A DNA stretch of 64,000 bases from Sphingobium sp. YR768. Its GTDB lineage: Bacteria; Pseudomonadota; Alphaproteobacteria; Sphingomonadales; Sphingomonadaceae. Below, piece by piece: positions 16,649 through 25,518 of the stretch. The position numbers were made by a program, and so were the translations under genes. The notes beneath the pieces are model-generated. The model did no database searches and had not been told where the DNA came from. It was given only the letters and a program-made list of their open reading frames with translations. The stretch lies in assembly GCF_900111125.1 (NCBI RefSeq), contig NZ_FOGE01000016.1:1-64000 (forward strand), read 5' to 3'. Position 1 is the stretch's first letter; each line of letters opens with the position of its first letter.

Positions 16649-17788
16649 ATGGCAGAGGATAATATCGAGAGCATCGCAACGGCGCTTGTCGTAGGCGGAG
16701 GCATTGGCGGCATGGCGACAGCCATCAGTCTGACGGAAAGGGGCGTTCGCACGGAGCTGATCGACCTGGACCCGGAATGGCGGGTTTATGGAGCGGGGAT
16801 CACGATAACCGGGCCGACCCTGCGCGCCTATCGCCGCCTTGGGCTGCTGGAACCGATCAAGAAGGCGGGCGCGATCACCAACAAAACCCGGCTGTTCCGC
16901 TTTGACGGCACGCATCTGCACGATCTGGAAGAGCCGGTGATCGAGGAAGGGCTTCCCGCGACCGGCGGGATCATGCGCCCGGTGCTGCACAGAATCATGC
17001 AGGAGCGCGTCAGGGAATTGGGCATAAGCGTTCGGCTGGGCCTGACGGTCACGGCGCTTGAAAATGACGATTCCGGCGTTGCGGTGACCTTTTCCGACGG
17101 TTCCAACGGCCATTATGATCTGGTGGTCGGCGCTGACAGTGTTGCGTCCAGCGTTCGGGCCATCGCCTTCCCGCATATGGGTCCGCCCCAGCCGACCGGC
17201 CAAGGCTGCTGGCGTATTTCCATCGCCAAGCCGCCCGGACTGGATGCGGGGGAATTCTATCTCGGTCACGAAAACCCTTGCGGCATCACCGCCTGTGGAC
17301 CGGACACCGTCTATATGTGGATGCTGACGCCGCATGAAGAGCGGGAAGCCTTCATGACGGAAGAGGAACTCTTCTCCACCCTGAAGGAACTGCTCAGGGA
17401 TTTCGGCGGCAATGCCGGTTGGGTTCGCGACAATATGACGCGCGACAACTGGATCAACTACCGGCCGCTGGCCGCTGCACTCCAACCCCGCCCCTGGTCG
17501 AATGGCAGGATCGTCCTGGTGGGCGATGCCGCGCATGCAACCACGCCGCATCTGGCATCGGGCGCAGGCATGGCGGTGGAAAGCGCCATCGTCCTAGCTG
17601 AAGAGCTGACCAAGGCGAAGGATGTGGCAAGCGGCCTCGCTGCCTATGAAGAGCGGCGTTATGACCGCTGCCGCGACGTGATCGAAAGCAGTATCGGCAT
17701 CGGCCGGTTGCAGCTGGATCATCGCCCCCCGCAGGAACATGCCGCCTTGCTGGAAGGGGCGCTCAGCCGGTTGAACGATCCCTTCTAA
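16649..17788 (+). CDS. FAD-dependent monooxygenase (PHBH-type)
   Basis: A 379-residue flavoprotein monooxygenase of the p-hydroxybenzoate-hydroxylase class. The FAD dinucleotide motif GGGIGGMATAISL lies at about residues 16-28, a DxVVGADS-type motif near 160-166, and the second FAD contact GDAAHATTPHLASGAG near 290. Such enzymes hydroxylate an activated ring with NAD(P)H and O2. I chose the ATG at 16649; an in-frame ATG at 16589 is also possible and neither has a clear ribosome-binding site. It is divergent from the TonB/sulfatase operon and convergent with the SDR at 17829. Confidence 0.88.
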   Translation: MAEDNIESIATALVVGGGIGGMATAISLTERGVRTELIDLDPEWRVYGAGITITGPTLRAYRRLGLLEPIKKAGAITNKTRLFRFDGTHLHDLEEPVIEEGLPATGGIMRPVLHRIMQERVRELGISVRLGLTVTALENDDSGVAVTFSDGSNGHYDLVVGADSVASSVRAIAFPHMGPPQPTGQGCWRISIAKPPGLDAGEFYLGHENPCGITACGPDTVYMWMLTPHEEREAFMTEEELFSTLKELLRDFGGNAGWVRDNMTRDNWINYRPLAAALQPRPWSNGRIVLVGDAAHATTPHLASGAGMAVESAIVLAEELTKAKDVASGLAAYEERRYDRCRDVIESSIGIGRLQLDHRPPQEHAALLEGALSRLNDPF

Positions 17789-17789
17789 C

Positions 17790-17827
17790 CCATAGGAGCC
17801 GGTGGAGATATCCACCGGCTCCTATGG
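17790..17827. terminator. perfect 17-bp-stem bidirectional hairpin
   Basis: The left arm CCATAGGAGCCGGTGGA (17790-17806) and the right arm (17811-17827) are exact inverted repeats around the loop GATA. The hairpin fills the whole gap between two convergent stop codons. There is no long T tract on either side, but the stem is exceptionally stable. Confidence 0.85.
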
Positions 17828-17828
17828 C

Positions 17829-18596
17829 TCATTCCGCCGTCCACCCGCCATCGACGATCAGGCTCGTGCCGGTCATCAAGCCTGCAGCGTCGGATGCCAG
17901 AAACACGACCGCCCCCATCAGATCCTGTACCGTGCCGAGACGGCCCAGCTTGATCTTGGTAAGGATGCTGACAAGGAACGCCTTGTCCTCGAAGAAGGGC
18001 TTGGTCATCGGCGTTTCGATGAAGGTCGGTGCAATGGTGTTGGATCGGATGCCATGCGGGGCGAGGTCCAGCGCCATCGCCTTGCTCATCCCCTCCAGCC
18101 CCCATTTGGACGCGCAATAGAGCGATCGCTGGGGCCCGCCGACATGGCCCATTTGCGAACCCATATGAATAATGGAACCGTTGAGGCCCGCATCGATCAT
18201 ACGCCGCGAAACCGCCTGCGCGACGAAGAAAGCCGCCTTGAGATTCAGCCCCAGAACCGCATCATAATCCTCCTCCGAAACGTCGATGACGGATTTGGGC
18301 CGATTGGTGCCTGCGTTGTTGAGCAATATTTCGAAGGGCGCAACGCCTTCGATCGCTCGCGCGGTGCCAGCCACATCATTGACGTCCAGTGTGAGCGCGT
18401 CCGCCTGTCCGCCGGCAGCGCGGATCGCGGCGGCGCCCGCCTCAATCTCTCCATGGCCGCGTGCCGCCAGCGTCACATGTGCCCCGGCCTGCGCCAGTGC
18501 GGCAGCGCAGGCGAGGCCGATGCCCCGCCCCGCCCCCGTCACCAGCGCCCGCCTGGCATCCAGCCGAAAGCTCGGCGTTGTGGGCAGCGCGTCCAT
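17829..18596 (-). CDS. SDR-family oxidoreductase
   Basis: A 255-residue classical SDR. It has TGAGRGIG (about 18-25), NNAG (about 92), and Ser plus YCASK (about 157-161) followed by the usual PTFIETPM substrate-loop segment. It starts in a TGATG overlap with the histidinol-dehydrogenase-like gene, so the two are translationally coupled. It is the last gene of a long minus-strand operon starting at 23867. Confidence 0.9.
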   Translation of the reverse strand: MDALPTTPSFRLDARRALVTGAGRGIGLACAAALAQAGAHVTLAARGHGEIEAGAAAIRAAGGQADALTLDVNDVAGTARAIEGVAPFEILLNNAGTNRPKSVIDVSEEDYDAVLGLNLKAAFFVAQAVSRRMIDAGLNGSIIHMGSQMGHVGGPQRSLYCASKWGLEGMSKAMALDLAPHGIRSNTIAPTFIETPMTKPFFEDKAFLVSILTKIKLGRLGTVQDLMGAVVFLASDAAGLMTGTSLIVDGGWTAE

Positions 18597-19927
18597 CAGG
18601 CGGCCGTCGCCGGGCTGGGCGCGGCGGTACCGGCATAGGGCACGTTCCGCCCGCCATAGCGCCGCACGCGGATATTGGCCTGCTCGCCATGGCCGGCAAA
18701 GCCCTCCAGCCCGCAAAGCCGGCTGCAATATTCGCCGATCAATGCGGAGGCCTCATCGGTCAGCACCTTCTGATAGGTGCAGGTCTTGATGAACTTCCCG
18801 ACCCAAAGCCCACCGGTGTAGCGCGCCGATTTCTTGGTTGGCAGCGTATGATTGGTGCCGATCACCTTGTCGCCGAAACTGACATTGGTGCGCGGTCCCA
18901 GGAACAGGGCGCCATAGTTGGTCATATTCTTCAGGAAATAGTCGGGATCGGCGGTCATCACCTGCACATGTTCCGACGCCAGATCGTCGGCGATGCGCAC
19001 CATTTCCGCATCATCTTCAGCGACGATCACTTCGCCGAACATGTCCCACGCCTTGCGGGCATAATCGGCGGTCGGCAGGATCGCCAGCAGGCGCTCGACC
19101 TCCTTCATCGTTTCGCGCGCCAGCTTCTCCGACGTGGTCAGCAAAACCGCCGGGCTGTCCGGTCCATGCTCCGCCTGTCCCAACAGATCGGTCGCAGCCA
19201 GTTCAGCATCGCAGCCAATCTCGTCCGCGATCACCAGCGTCTCGGTCGGTCCGGCGAACAGGTCGATCCCCACCCGCCCGAACAATTGCCGCTTGGCCTC
19301 CGCAACGAAGGCATTGCCCGGCCCGACGAGAATATCGACGGGATTGATGCTCTGCGTGCCCAGCGCCATTGCCCCCACAGCCTGAATGCCGCCCAGCGCG
19401 TAAATGGCATCCGCGCCGGCCATGGCTTGCGCCGCGACGATCGCCCGCGCCGGCTTGCCCTGGAACGGCGGCGCACAGGTGATCACGCGCGGCACGCCCG
19501 CCACCTTGGCGGTGATGACCGACATATGAGCGGAGGCCAGCAACGGATATTTCCCGCCGGGGACATAGCAGCCCGCTGCATTCACCGGCAGATTCTTGTG
19601 GCCCAATATCACGCCGGGCAGAGTCTCGACCTCCACATCCTTCATGGAGTTCCGCTGAATGCGCGCGAAATTGCGGACCTGTGTCTGCGCAAATTCGATA
19701 TCCTTGCGTTCCTGCGGCGTCAGGCTGTTGACGCATGCATCGATTTCCGCCTGACTGAGGCGATAATCCTCCCGATCCCAGCCATCGAACTTCACCGACA
19801 TTTCACGCACGGCCGCATCGCCGCGCCTTTCGATATCGGCCAGTGCCGCCTCGACACTGTCGCGAACCTTGCGATCGGCATCCGCCTTTGCTTCGGCCGT
19901 GGCGCCCCTTTTCAGATATTGTGCCAT
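18596..19927 (-). CDS. histidinol-dehydrogenase-family enzyme (HpsN-like)
   Basis: A 443-residue zinc- and NAD-dependent dehydrogenase of the HisD family. Metal-ligand segments are visible: QAEHGPDSP (about 250) and GTNHTLPT (about 355). The [17 protein letters not shown] segment near 370-386 is more like HpsN (2,3-dihydroxypropane-1-sulfonate dehydrogenase) than biosynthetic HisD. The location inside a catabolic operon, away from any his genes, also argues against histidine synthesis. HisD-family enzymes can oxidise an alcohol to an acid in two steps. The substrate is unknown. Confidence 0.82.
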   Translation of the reverse strand: MAQYLKRGATAEAKADADRKVRDSVEAALADIERRGDAAVREMSVKFDGWDREDYRLSQAEIDACVNSLTPQERKDIEFAQTQVRNFARIQRNSMKDVEVETLPGVILGHKNLPVNAAGCYVPGGKYPLLASAHMSVITAKVAGVPRVITCAPPFQGKPARAIVAAQAMAGADAIYALGGIQAVGAMALGTQSINPVDILVGPGNAFVAEAKRQLFGRVGIDLFAGPTETLVIADEIGCDAELAATDLLGQAEHGPDSPAVLLTTSEKLARETMKEVERLLAILPTADYARKAWDMFGEVIVAEDDAEMVRIADDLASEHVQVMTADPDYFLKNMTNYGALFLGPRTNVSFGDKVIGTNHTLPTKKSARYTGGLWVGKFIKTCTYQKVLTDEASALIGEYCSRLCGLEGFAGHGEQANIRVRRYGGRNVPYAGTAAPSPATAA

Positions 19928-19951
19928 TCCATCATCCTTTTGAAAAATATG

Positions 19952-20251
19952 TCAGAAACCCTGAAGTGCACGCTCGACATGATCGACCTGTGGCGGCGTG
20001 CGGAAAAAGGGACCGGCAAGCGATCGCCATGCGGCAAAGCCGTCGGTCGCGCGGAAGTCGACCATGTGCGCCTCCACACTGTCCCAATCGACCACCAGTT
20101 GATAATGGCCAACCCTGTCGACCGACCGGTCCAGTCGGAAGCTGCGACACCCCGGCGCCACGCGAAAATGGCGCATGGCCTCACCCACCGCAGCCTCGAA
20201 AGCCACGGCATCCGCCGGATCGATCTCGATCCGGGCAACTTCGGTAATCAT
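19952..20251 (-). CDS. antibiotic-biosynthesis-monooxygenase-like small protein
   Basis: A 99-residue protein of the dimeric alpha+beta barrel (ABM/EthD-like) type. The pattern ITEVARIEIDP at the start, APGCRSFRLDRSVD near 38-51 and YQLVVDWDSVEAH near 57 is typical of ABM domains. Such proteins act as cofactor-free monooxygenases or accessory proteins for quinone-like substrates. The ATG at 20251 is preceded by GAAGGAAG. It lies between an SDR and the HisD-like gene in the same operon. Confidence 0.75.
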   Translation of the reverse strand: MITEVARIEIDPADAVAFEAAVGEAMRHFRVAPGCRSFRLDRSVDRVGHYQLVVDWDSVEAHMVDFRATDGFAAWRSLAGPFFRTPPQVDHVERALQGF

Positions 20252-20267
20252 GGCTTCTTCCTTCGCC

Positions 20268-20981
20268 CTACCAGGCCGTCGCACCTGCATCGACGGCAAT
20301 ATCCGCACCGGTGACATAGCGGGCCTCATCCGACGCCAGCCACAAGGCGCACCAACCAATATCCTCCGGCTCGCCCAGCCGCTGGATCATGTTCTTCGCG
20401 AGTATCTTCGCCTCGATCGCCGGATCGGAGGCCAGATGATGCCGCGTCGCCGCTGTCAGGATGAAGCCCGGCGCAATGCTGTTGGCGCGAATGCCATGCG
20501 GCGCGCCTTCCATGGCGAGCTGCCGGGTCATGGCCAGTACGCCCCCCTTGCCTGCGCAATGGGCCAGTGCGGGCGATCCCTCCAGCGCATGGCGCGCATT
20601 GGCGGAGGCGAAGTTGATGACCGACGCCCGGCCGCTTGCTTTCAGCCAGGGCCAGGCCGCCCGCGTGGCGAGAAAGACGATGTCCAGTTCCCCGGCCAGT
20701 GTCGCCTTCCAATCGGCATAGCGCATCTTCTCGATCCATTCGAAAATCGCGAAGGCGGCCGCATTGACGAGAATATCGATCCGGCCATGTTCGGCGCCGA
20801 TCCGTTCGAACAGCTCGCCGACCGCTGCTTCATCCAGCAGGTCGCAACTTTCATCGGCACCGCTGCGATCCACGCCGATCACCGTCGCACCCTGCGCCGC
20901 GAAGAGGCGGGCGCATCCCTGCCCGATACCGTTGGCAGCGCCGGTCACGACCGCCAGCTTCCCTTTCAGCCGATCACCCAT
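20268..20981 (-). CDS. SDR-family protein lacking the catalytic tyrosine
   Basis: A 237-residue SDR with an intact cofactor motif TGAANGIG (about 13-20), NAAA in place of NNAG, and a serine in INFASANA. The catalytic YxxxK position reads HCAGK, so the tyrosine is replaced by histidine. Either a histidine acts as general acid, or the protein is not a standard dehydrogenase. The start at 20981 overlaps the end of the MFS gene by eight bases. Confidence 0.85.
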   Translation of the reverse strand: MGDRLKGKLAVVTGAANGIGQGCARLFAAQGATVIGVDRSGADESCDLLDEAAVGELFERIGAEHGRIDILVNAAAFAIFEWIEKMRYADWKATLAGELDIVFLATRAAWPWLKASGRASVINFASANARHALEGSPALAHCAGKGGVLAMTRQLAMEGAPHGIRANSIAPGFILTAATRHHLASDPAIEAKILAKNMIQRLGEPEDIGWCALWLASDEARYVTGADIAVDAGATAW

Positions 20982-22185
20982 GGGCCACTGCCACTCCCAT
21001 AGTCTGTTCACCGCGCCGGAACGGTACGACCAACACAAGGATCACGCCGATCAATGCCCCCAGCGACAACAGGCCAAAGGCTGCCATCAATCCGCCTGCC
21101 TGCTTCGACAGCAGAGTGACGACGACGGGGCTCAGAAACTGCCCGAAGGCAAAGCTGCTCTGCCACATGCCTGCCCCTCGTCCCCTGATCTCGAAGGAAA
21201 GGAGGCTCATGGCCCAGACCAACAGGGTCGGCAGCAGCAGGCCGGCGCCGATCTGGTTGAGGAAACAGCCCATCAGGAATGCCTCCCACCCGCGCGCCAG
21301 GCCCATGATGCCGAAGCCGATCGCCAGCAATATGAATTCCAGCAGCAACAGCCCGCGCACCGGCCAGCGACCGATCCGGGAATAAAGCAGGGTGCCCAGC
21401 GGCACGCCGATACTGGCAACCGATGTCAGAAAGCCGATACGGGCCGGATCGCTAAGACCCAGCACATGCAGTCCTGACGACGCCTGAATTTGCACCGTAT
21501 AGAAAAAGACCGAGCCATAGATGGTGATCGCCATGATGATGAGCATCCGGCGCCAGGGGAAACCGACCCACCCCGTGCTCCGCGCCCGTTCTCTGCCGGC
21601 CTCGCACCGCGGCTCCCAGGTATAACGCAGCACCAGCACGAACATCAGCAGAGCCGAGGCATAGACCCAGAAAGGCGCGCGCCATCCGAAAACACCCAAC
21701 TGCCCGCCCAGATTGAAGAAGAGCAGTGCCGATAGCGAGGCGAAGGCGGTCTGCCCGGCCAGCCATTTGTCGCGGGCAGCGCCTTTATAATAATCGCCGA
21801 TCAAGGTGGTCGACAGCACCATGATCAGGGCTTCGGCCACGCCCACCCCCACGCGGGAAATCAGAATGGCGGGCAGGCTGGTCAAAAACAGCGGCGCCAC
21901 ACCGACCAGTGCATAGGCCAGGAAGGATGCCAGCAGCAGCCGGCGACGCCCGAACCAGTCCCCCAGCATCCCGCCAAAAGGCGAGAAGATGGCGACGCAT
22001 AGCGCCGGGATCGTCAGGATCATCGGCACCCAATATTCATAGCCGGGCACGTCGCTGAAATCGGACATTAATTGCGGCAGGATCGGCGCCAGCAGCACGA
22101 TCGCCATGGTCGACAGGGTAATCGGCAACAGCAGCGAAAAGCCGGTCAGAAAACCCGGCTCCTGCGCTTCTTCTCGATCCCTCAT
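20974..22185 (-). CDS. MFS transporter
   Basis: A 403-residue major facilitator superfamily protein with about 12 membrane helices. The loop 2-3 region GGMLGDWFGRRRLLL (about 76-90) is the classic MFS motif A. It sits in the inner membrane and probably moves a substrate or product of the surrounding catabolic operon. It is followed, with an eight-base overlap, by the tyrosine-less SDR. A 123-base gap with no gene separates it from the upstream VOC gene. Confidence 0.9.
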   Translation of the reverse strand: MRDREEAQEPGFLTGFSLLLPITLSTMAIVLLAPILPQLMSDFSDVPGYEYWVPMILTIPALCVAIFSPFGGMLGDWFGRRRLLLASFLAYALVGVAPLFLTSLPAILISRVGVGVAEALIMVLSTTLIGDYYKGAARDKWLAGQTAFASLSALLFFNLGGQLGVFGWRAPFWVYASALLMFVLVLRYTWEPRCEAGRERARSTGWVGFPWRRMLIIMAITIYGSVFFYTVQIQASSGLHVLGLSDPARIGFLTSVASIGVPLGTLLYSRIGRWPVRGLLLLEFILLAIGFGIMGLARGWEAFLMGCFLNQIGAGLLLPTLLVWAMSLLSFEIRGRGAGMWQSSFAFGQFLSPVVVTLLSKQAGGLMAAFGLLSLGALIGVILVLVVPFRRGEQTMGVAVAHG

Positions 22186-22308
22186 GCAGCTTGCTCGTGC
22201 AACATGGCGCCAGCCTCTCCTTCTTATGTAAAGAGAATGAAGCCGAGCGCGGGTGGATGGTCAAACCGAAAGGATCAAACCCACCTATTCGCCGGAACGA
22301 TGCCGCCG

Positions 22309-22716
22309 TCAGACGTTCGTTTCTTCGACGAATTCGATCAGATTGCCGGCACAATCCCGCAGAAAACAGCCCTTCCCGAATGCCTCCCGCACGACGAATG
22401 CGATATCGGCGCCCTTCTCCGCCATCTCGGTCAGGAACAGGTCCAGATCCTCGACCCGGAAGGCGACATGCTTGTTGCCGTGGGTTCGCAGATCCGATGG
22501 CGGATGCCGTCTTTCTTCCGGCAGAGGCGCCGCGCCCTCCACTTCGAACAGTTCGAAGCGCAGCGACCCCTTGCGGATCATCGCCGCATGCGATCGGGCG
22601 GCGTCGATGTAGAAGCGCTTTTCTACTGCAAAGCCCAGCACCCGGCCATACCAGTCGATCGCCTCATCCAGGCTTGGGACGCTGACACCTCCATGATGGA
22701 AGGTGAACTCCGCCAT
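22309..22716 (-). CDS. VOC-family (glyoxalase-like) protein
   Basis: A 135-residue single VOC-domain protein. FHHGGVSVPSLDEAIDWYGRVLGF (residues 5-28 region) is a standard glyoxalase-fold opening, and NKHVAFRVEDLDLFL starts the second half. The tail CAGNLIEFVE supplies a glutamate metal ligand. It may be an isomerase, epimerase or dioxygenase. It starts at a TGATG overlap with the alpha/beta hydrolase gene, so the two are coupled. Confidence 0.85.
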   Translation of the reverse strand: MAEFTFHHGGVSVPSLDEAIDWYGRVLGFAVEKRFYIDAARSHAAMIRKGSLRFELFEVEGAAPLPEERRHPPSDLRTHGNKHVAFRVEDLDLFLTEMAEKGADIAFVVREAFGKGCFLRDCAGNLIEFVEETNV

Positions 22717-23867
22717 CAATCCATCTCCGCAAATGTTTCGGCGCACCAGTCGGCAATATAATCGCGCATGCCCGTCCCGTTATCGGCACCGCAATGTTCG
22801 ACCTCGAAATCCTGCTTGGTGAACATGCGCAGCGTCCGCTTGGGTGAATTGACGGCCTGATCATAGCTCAACTGGGCATTGAAGGCAGGAATCTGTCGGT
22901 CATTCTCGCCATGGGTGATCAGGAAGGGGACTTTGATCTTCTCCACCTGACCATCCAGGCTGATCTGATCGGCATAGGTCAGGAAATCATCCCGGTCATC
23001 GAAGCCGAACACCCACATCACATGATCCCAATAATGGGGTACCGGATTTTCGCCCTCATTGGCGATCCGTTCGCGCTGACGCTGTCCCCAGACATGGTTG
23101 GCGCCCATGACGGCGCACAGCGCATAGCGTGGATCATTGGCCGCAATGCGGGGCGCGTGATATCCCCCAAAGGAAAGACCAAATATGCCTATTCTGTTAT
23201 GGATGACGTCGGAGCGGGTCAGAAGATGGTCGAAGGCCGCCGATCCCCAGCGCTCTGCATCATAGACCGCCGTCAACCCACGCTTGCGCAGAGCCTCCCC
23301 CGTTCCGGGCTGGTCGATGAAGAGCGTATTGATCCCGCGCTCAAGATTGGCGGCGCCATGCCCCGCCATATTGACCTGCTCCTTCATGGAGTCGAGGCCA
23401 TTGACCGAAACAAGCGTGGGCCGGGCTGTGCCCGAACCGTCATGGACGAAGATGCCGGTATAGGCGCTGTCCTCATAGGGGATTTCCACGAAATCGACAT
23501 GCAGGCCGCGCAACGCCGTGCCCTTGGCATAAAGTTCCAGACCGCGATCATAGGCGGCCCAGCGCGGCGCATAATCCCGGCTCTGCATCCGTTCCGCCGC
23601 TAGATAATAGCCCGATGCGCGCAGATATTTGCTACCGGCGGATAGGAGATAGCCCTCAGCCTCATCCGCCGCCGCATTGGCCGCAACCTGATCGGCAACC
23701 CGCAGCCAGCTATCGAACATCAGCGCGCTGCCCGCGTCGGCGCCCGCTTTGGCCGCGTCCATGATCGGACGATTGGCCTCGTCAATCTCACCATGATTGC
23801 CGCCGCAAACCAGCGCCAGGTTGGTCGCGAGGTTCCAGACATAATTACCGGGGAAGGGTTCGAACAT
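22716..23867 (-). CDS. alpha/beta hydrolase (2,6-dihydroxypseudooxynicotine-hydrolase-like)
   Basis: A 383-residue alpha/beta hydrolase with a large helical N-terminal region (about 1-140) and a hydrolase core. The nucleophile elbow is GLSFGG (about 225-230), with a likely acid in HGENDRQIP (about 316) and a His in VEHCGADNG (about 358). This layout matches 2,6-dihydroxypseudooxynicotine hydrolase and related C-C bond hydrolases of ring-cleavage pathways. It is the first gene of the minus-strand operon extending to 17829 and is divergent from the FAH-type hydrolase operon. Confidence 0.82.
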   Translation of the reverse strand: MFEPFPGNYVWNLATNLALVCGGNHGEIDEANRPIMDAAKAGADAGSALMFDSWLRVADQVAANAAADEAEGYLLSAGSKYLRASGYYLAAERMQSRDYAPRWAAYDRGLELYAKGTALRGLHVDFVEIPYEDSAYTGIFVHDGSGTARPTLVSVNGLDSMKEQVNMAGHGAANLERGINTLFIDQPGTGEALRKRGLTAVYDAERWGSAAFDHLLTRSDVIHNRIGIFGLSFGGYHAPRIAANDPRYALCAVMGANHVWGQRQRERIANEGENPVPHYWDHVMWVFGFDDRDDFLTYADQISLDGQVEKIKVPFLITHGENDRQIPAFNAQLSYDQAVNSPKRTLRMFTKQDFEVEHCGADNGTGMRDYIADWCAETFAEMD

Positions 23868-23948
23868 GCAGCCTGTCCTTATGATCTCGCGCCAGACCGG
23901 CGCACATCCTCATGCCGCCAAAGACTGCCCGCCACCGTCCAGATCAAA

Positions 23949-23967
23949 TCGAATTTATGGAGGCCGC
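23949..23967. promoter_or_regulatory. element shared with the promoter near 16.5 kb
   Basis: TCGAATTTATGGAGGCCGC lies in the 179-base gap between the divergent alpha/beta hydrolase and FAH-family genes. It resembles the element at 16499-16515. A common regulator, perhaps the LysR protein at 10616, could bind both. This is a by-eye match. Confidence 0.3.
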
Positions 23968-24046
23968 CTATCGATAGATTGGCTTTGACCATCACGGGTC
24001 CTCTGCCCCACCCCCTTGGCACAAGAATGGATTGAAAGGAGACGGG

Positions 24047-25006
24047 ATGCGGCTGGCAACGCTCAAGGATGGGAGCCGGGACGGGCAACTGGTCATCGTC
24101 GCGCCCGATGGACGCCATTATGCGCCGGCGCCGGTTGCCACCTTGCAGCAGGCGATGGAGGACTGGTCTGATCTCGCTGCGTCGCTCACTGCGGTTGACC
24201 ACTTCTCCCACGCCCTCGATCCTGCCACGCTCGCAGCGCCCCTGCCCCGCGCCTGGCAATGGCTGGATGGCTCCGCCTTCGAAAGCCATGGCGCGTTGAT
24301 GGACAAGGTTCTGGGCATCACCCCGGAGAAAACCGGCCGCCCGCTCATGTATCAGGGACTTTCGGATCGCTTCCATGGCCCCACCGATGCCGTCCCCATG
24401 CCGGACGAAGATCTGGGCATCGATTTCGAAGGGGAATTCGGCGTCATCGTCGATGACGTGCCGATGGGGACGGGCGCGCAGGACGCCATGAGGTATATTC
24501 GCCTGATCGTGCAGATTAATGACTGGTCGCTCCGCATGCTGGCTGGACCGGAGATGAAGACGGGCTTTGGCTGGGTTCAGGCCAAGCCGGCCTGCTCCAT
24601 GGCGCCCTTCGCGGTCACGCCCGACGAACTGGGCGACCAGTGGCGCGATGGCCGGGTCTGCCTCGACCTGCTGGTGGACTGGAACGGCAACCGCTTCGGC
24701 GCCGCAAACGGCGCGCCGATGGCTTTTGGCTTTCATGAACTGGTGGCGCATGCCGCCCGCACGCGCCACTTGCCTGCCGGAACGGTGATCGGATCGGGGA
24801 CCGTATCCAACGCCAATTTCCGGGAAGTCGGATCATCCTGCATCGCTGAACGGCGCGGGATCGAGATTGTCGACGAGGGCGCACCGCGAACCGGGTTCAT
24901 GCGCTTTGGCGACCGCATTCGCATGGAAGCGCAACTGGCGGACGGTCGCGCGCCCTTTGGCATCATCGACCAGCAGGTCATCCCCTATCAAGGAGTATCC
25001 GTATGA
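24047..25006 (+). CDS. fumarylacetoacetase (FAH)-family hydrolase
   Basis: A 319-residue FAH-family enzyme that cleaves a C-C bond in a diketo acid or hydrates/decarboxylates a related compound. The metal-binding region DFEGEFGVIVDD (about 130-141) is followed by NDWSLR (about 167), GFGWVQAKPACSMAPF (about 180) and GSGTVSN near 260. I chose the ATG at 24047, which has AAGGAGACGGG upstream, over the ATG five codons earlier. It is the first of three overlapping plus-strand genes. Confidence 0.9.
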   Translation: MRLATLKDGSRDGQLVIVAPDGRHYAPAPVATLQQAMEDWSDLAASLTAVDHFSHALDPATLAAPLPRAWQWLDGSAFESHGALMDKVLGITPEKTGRPLMYQGLSDRFHGPTDAVPMPDEDLGIDFEGEFGVIVDDVPMGTGAQDAMRYIRLIVQINDWSLRMLAGPEMKTGFGWVQAKPACSMAPFAVTPDELGDQWRDGRVCLDLLVDWNGNRFGAANGAPMAFGFHELVAHAARTRHLPAGTVIGSGTVSNANFREVGSSCIAERRGIEIVDEGAPRTGFMRFGDRIRMEAQLADGRAPFGIIDQQVIPYQGVSV

Positions 25007-25518
25007 CCGAAATGAGCGATTCCGGCCTTCCGCCGATCCAGCGGGTCGTCACCGGCCATAATGCAGACGGACGGGCCATCTTCAAGTCGGAGGATGTTGC
25101 CCCGACCCGGATCATCCCGAGCGGCGACGCCTCCTTCCTGCTGTTATGGACGACCGACACCGTTCCTGCGGACAATAATGACGAGACGGACGGGCGGGAC
25201 CGTGACGCCGGACTGACGATCAACCGCGGGTCTGCCATCCGCATCGTCGACATGCTGCCGCGCGGGCAATCTCCCATGCACCGTACCAACAGCATCGACT
25301 ATGGCATCATCATGTCGGGCGAGGTCGAACTGGAACTGGAAGACGGCCGCAAGACGACGGTCCGCGAAAACGGCGTCATCATCCAGCGCGGCACCAATCA
25401 TCTGTGGCGCAATGTGTCCGACAAGCCCTGTCGCATCGCCTTCATCCTGATCGAGGCGCCGGCCTATCTGCACAATGGCCAGCCTTTGCCCGAGCATAAA
25501 CCGGAAGACGTGCATTGA
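25003..25518 (+). CDS. cupin-domain protein
   Basis: A 171-residue protein with a cupin barrel. The first cupin motif region is SPMHRTNSIDYGIIMSGEVELELEDG (starting about 87) and the second is GVIIQRGTNHLWRN (about 125-138). Histidines and a glutamate suitable for a metal site are present. It may bind or transform a ring-cleavage intermediate, or act as a ligand-binding protein. It overlaps the FAH gene before it and the SDR gene after it by four bases each. Confidence 0.85.
   Translation: MTEMSDSGLPPIQRVVTGHNADGRAIFKSEDVAPTRIIPSGDASFLLLWTTDTVPADNNDETDGRDRDAGLTINRGSAIRIVDMLPRGQSPMHRTNSIDYGIIMSGEVELELEDGRKTTVRENGVIIQRGTNHLWRNVSDKPCRIAFILIEAPAYLHNGQPLPEHKPEDVH

Noticed and set aside
18596..19927. 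Assignment as biosynthetic HisD
   Set aside because: No other his genes are near, and the GTNHTLPT and [10 protein letters not shown] segments fit the HpsN-like branch better.
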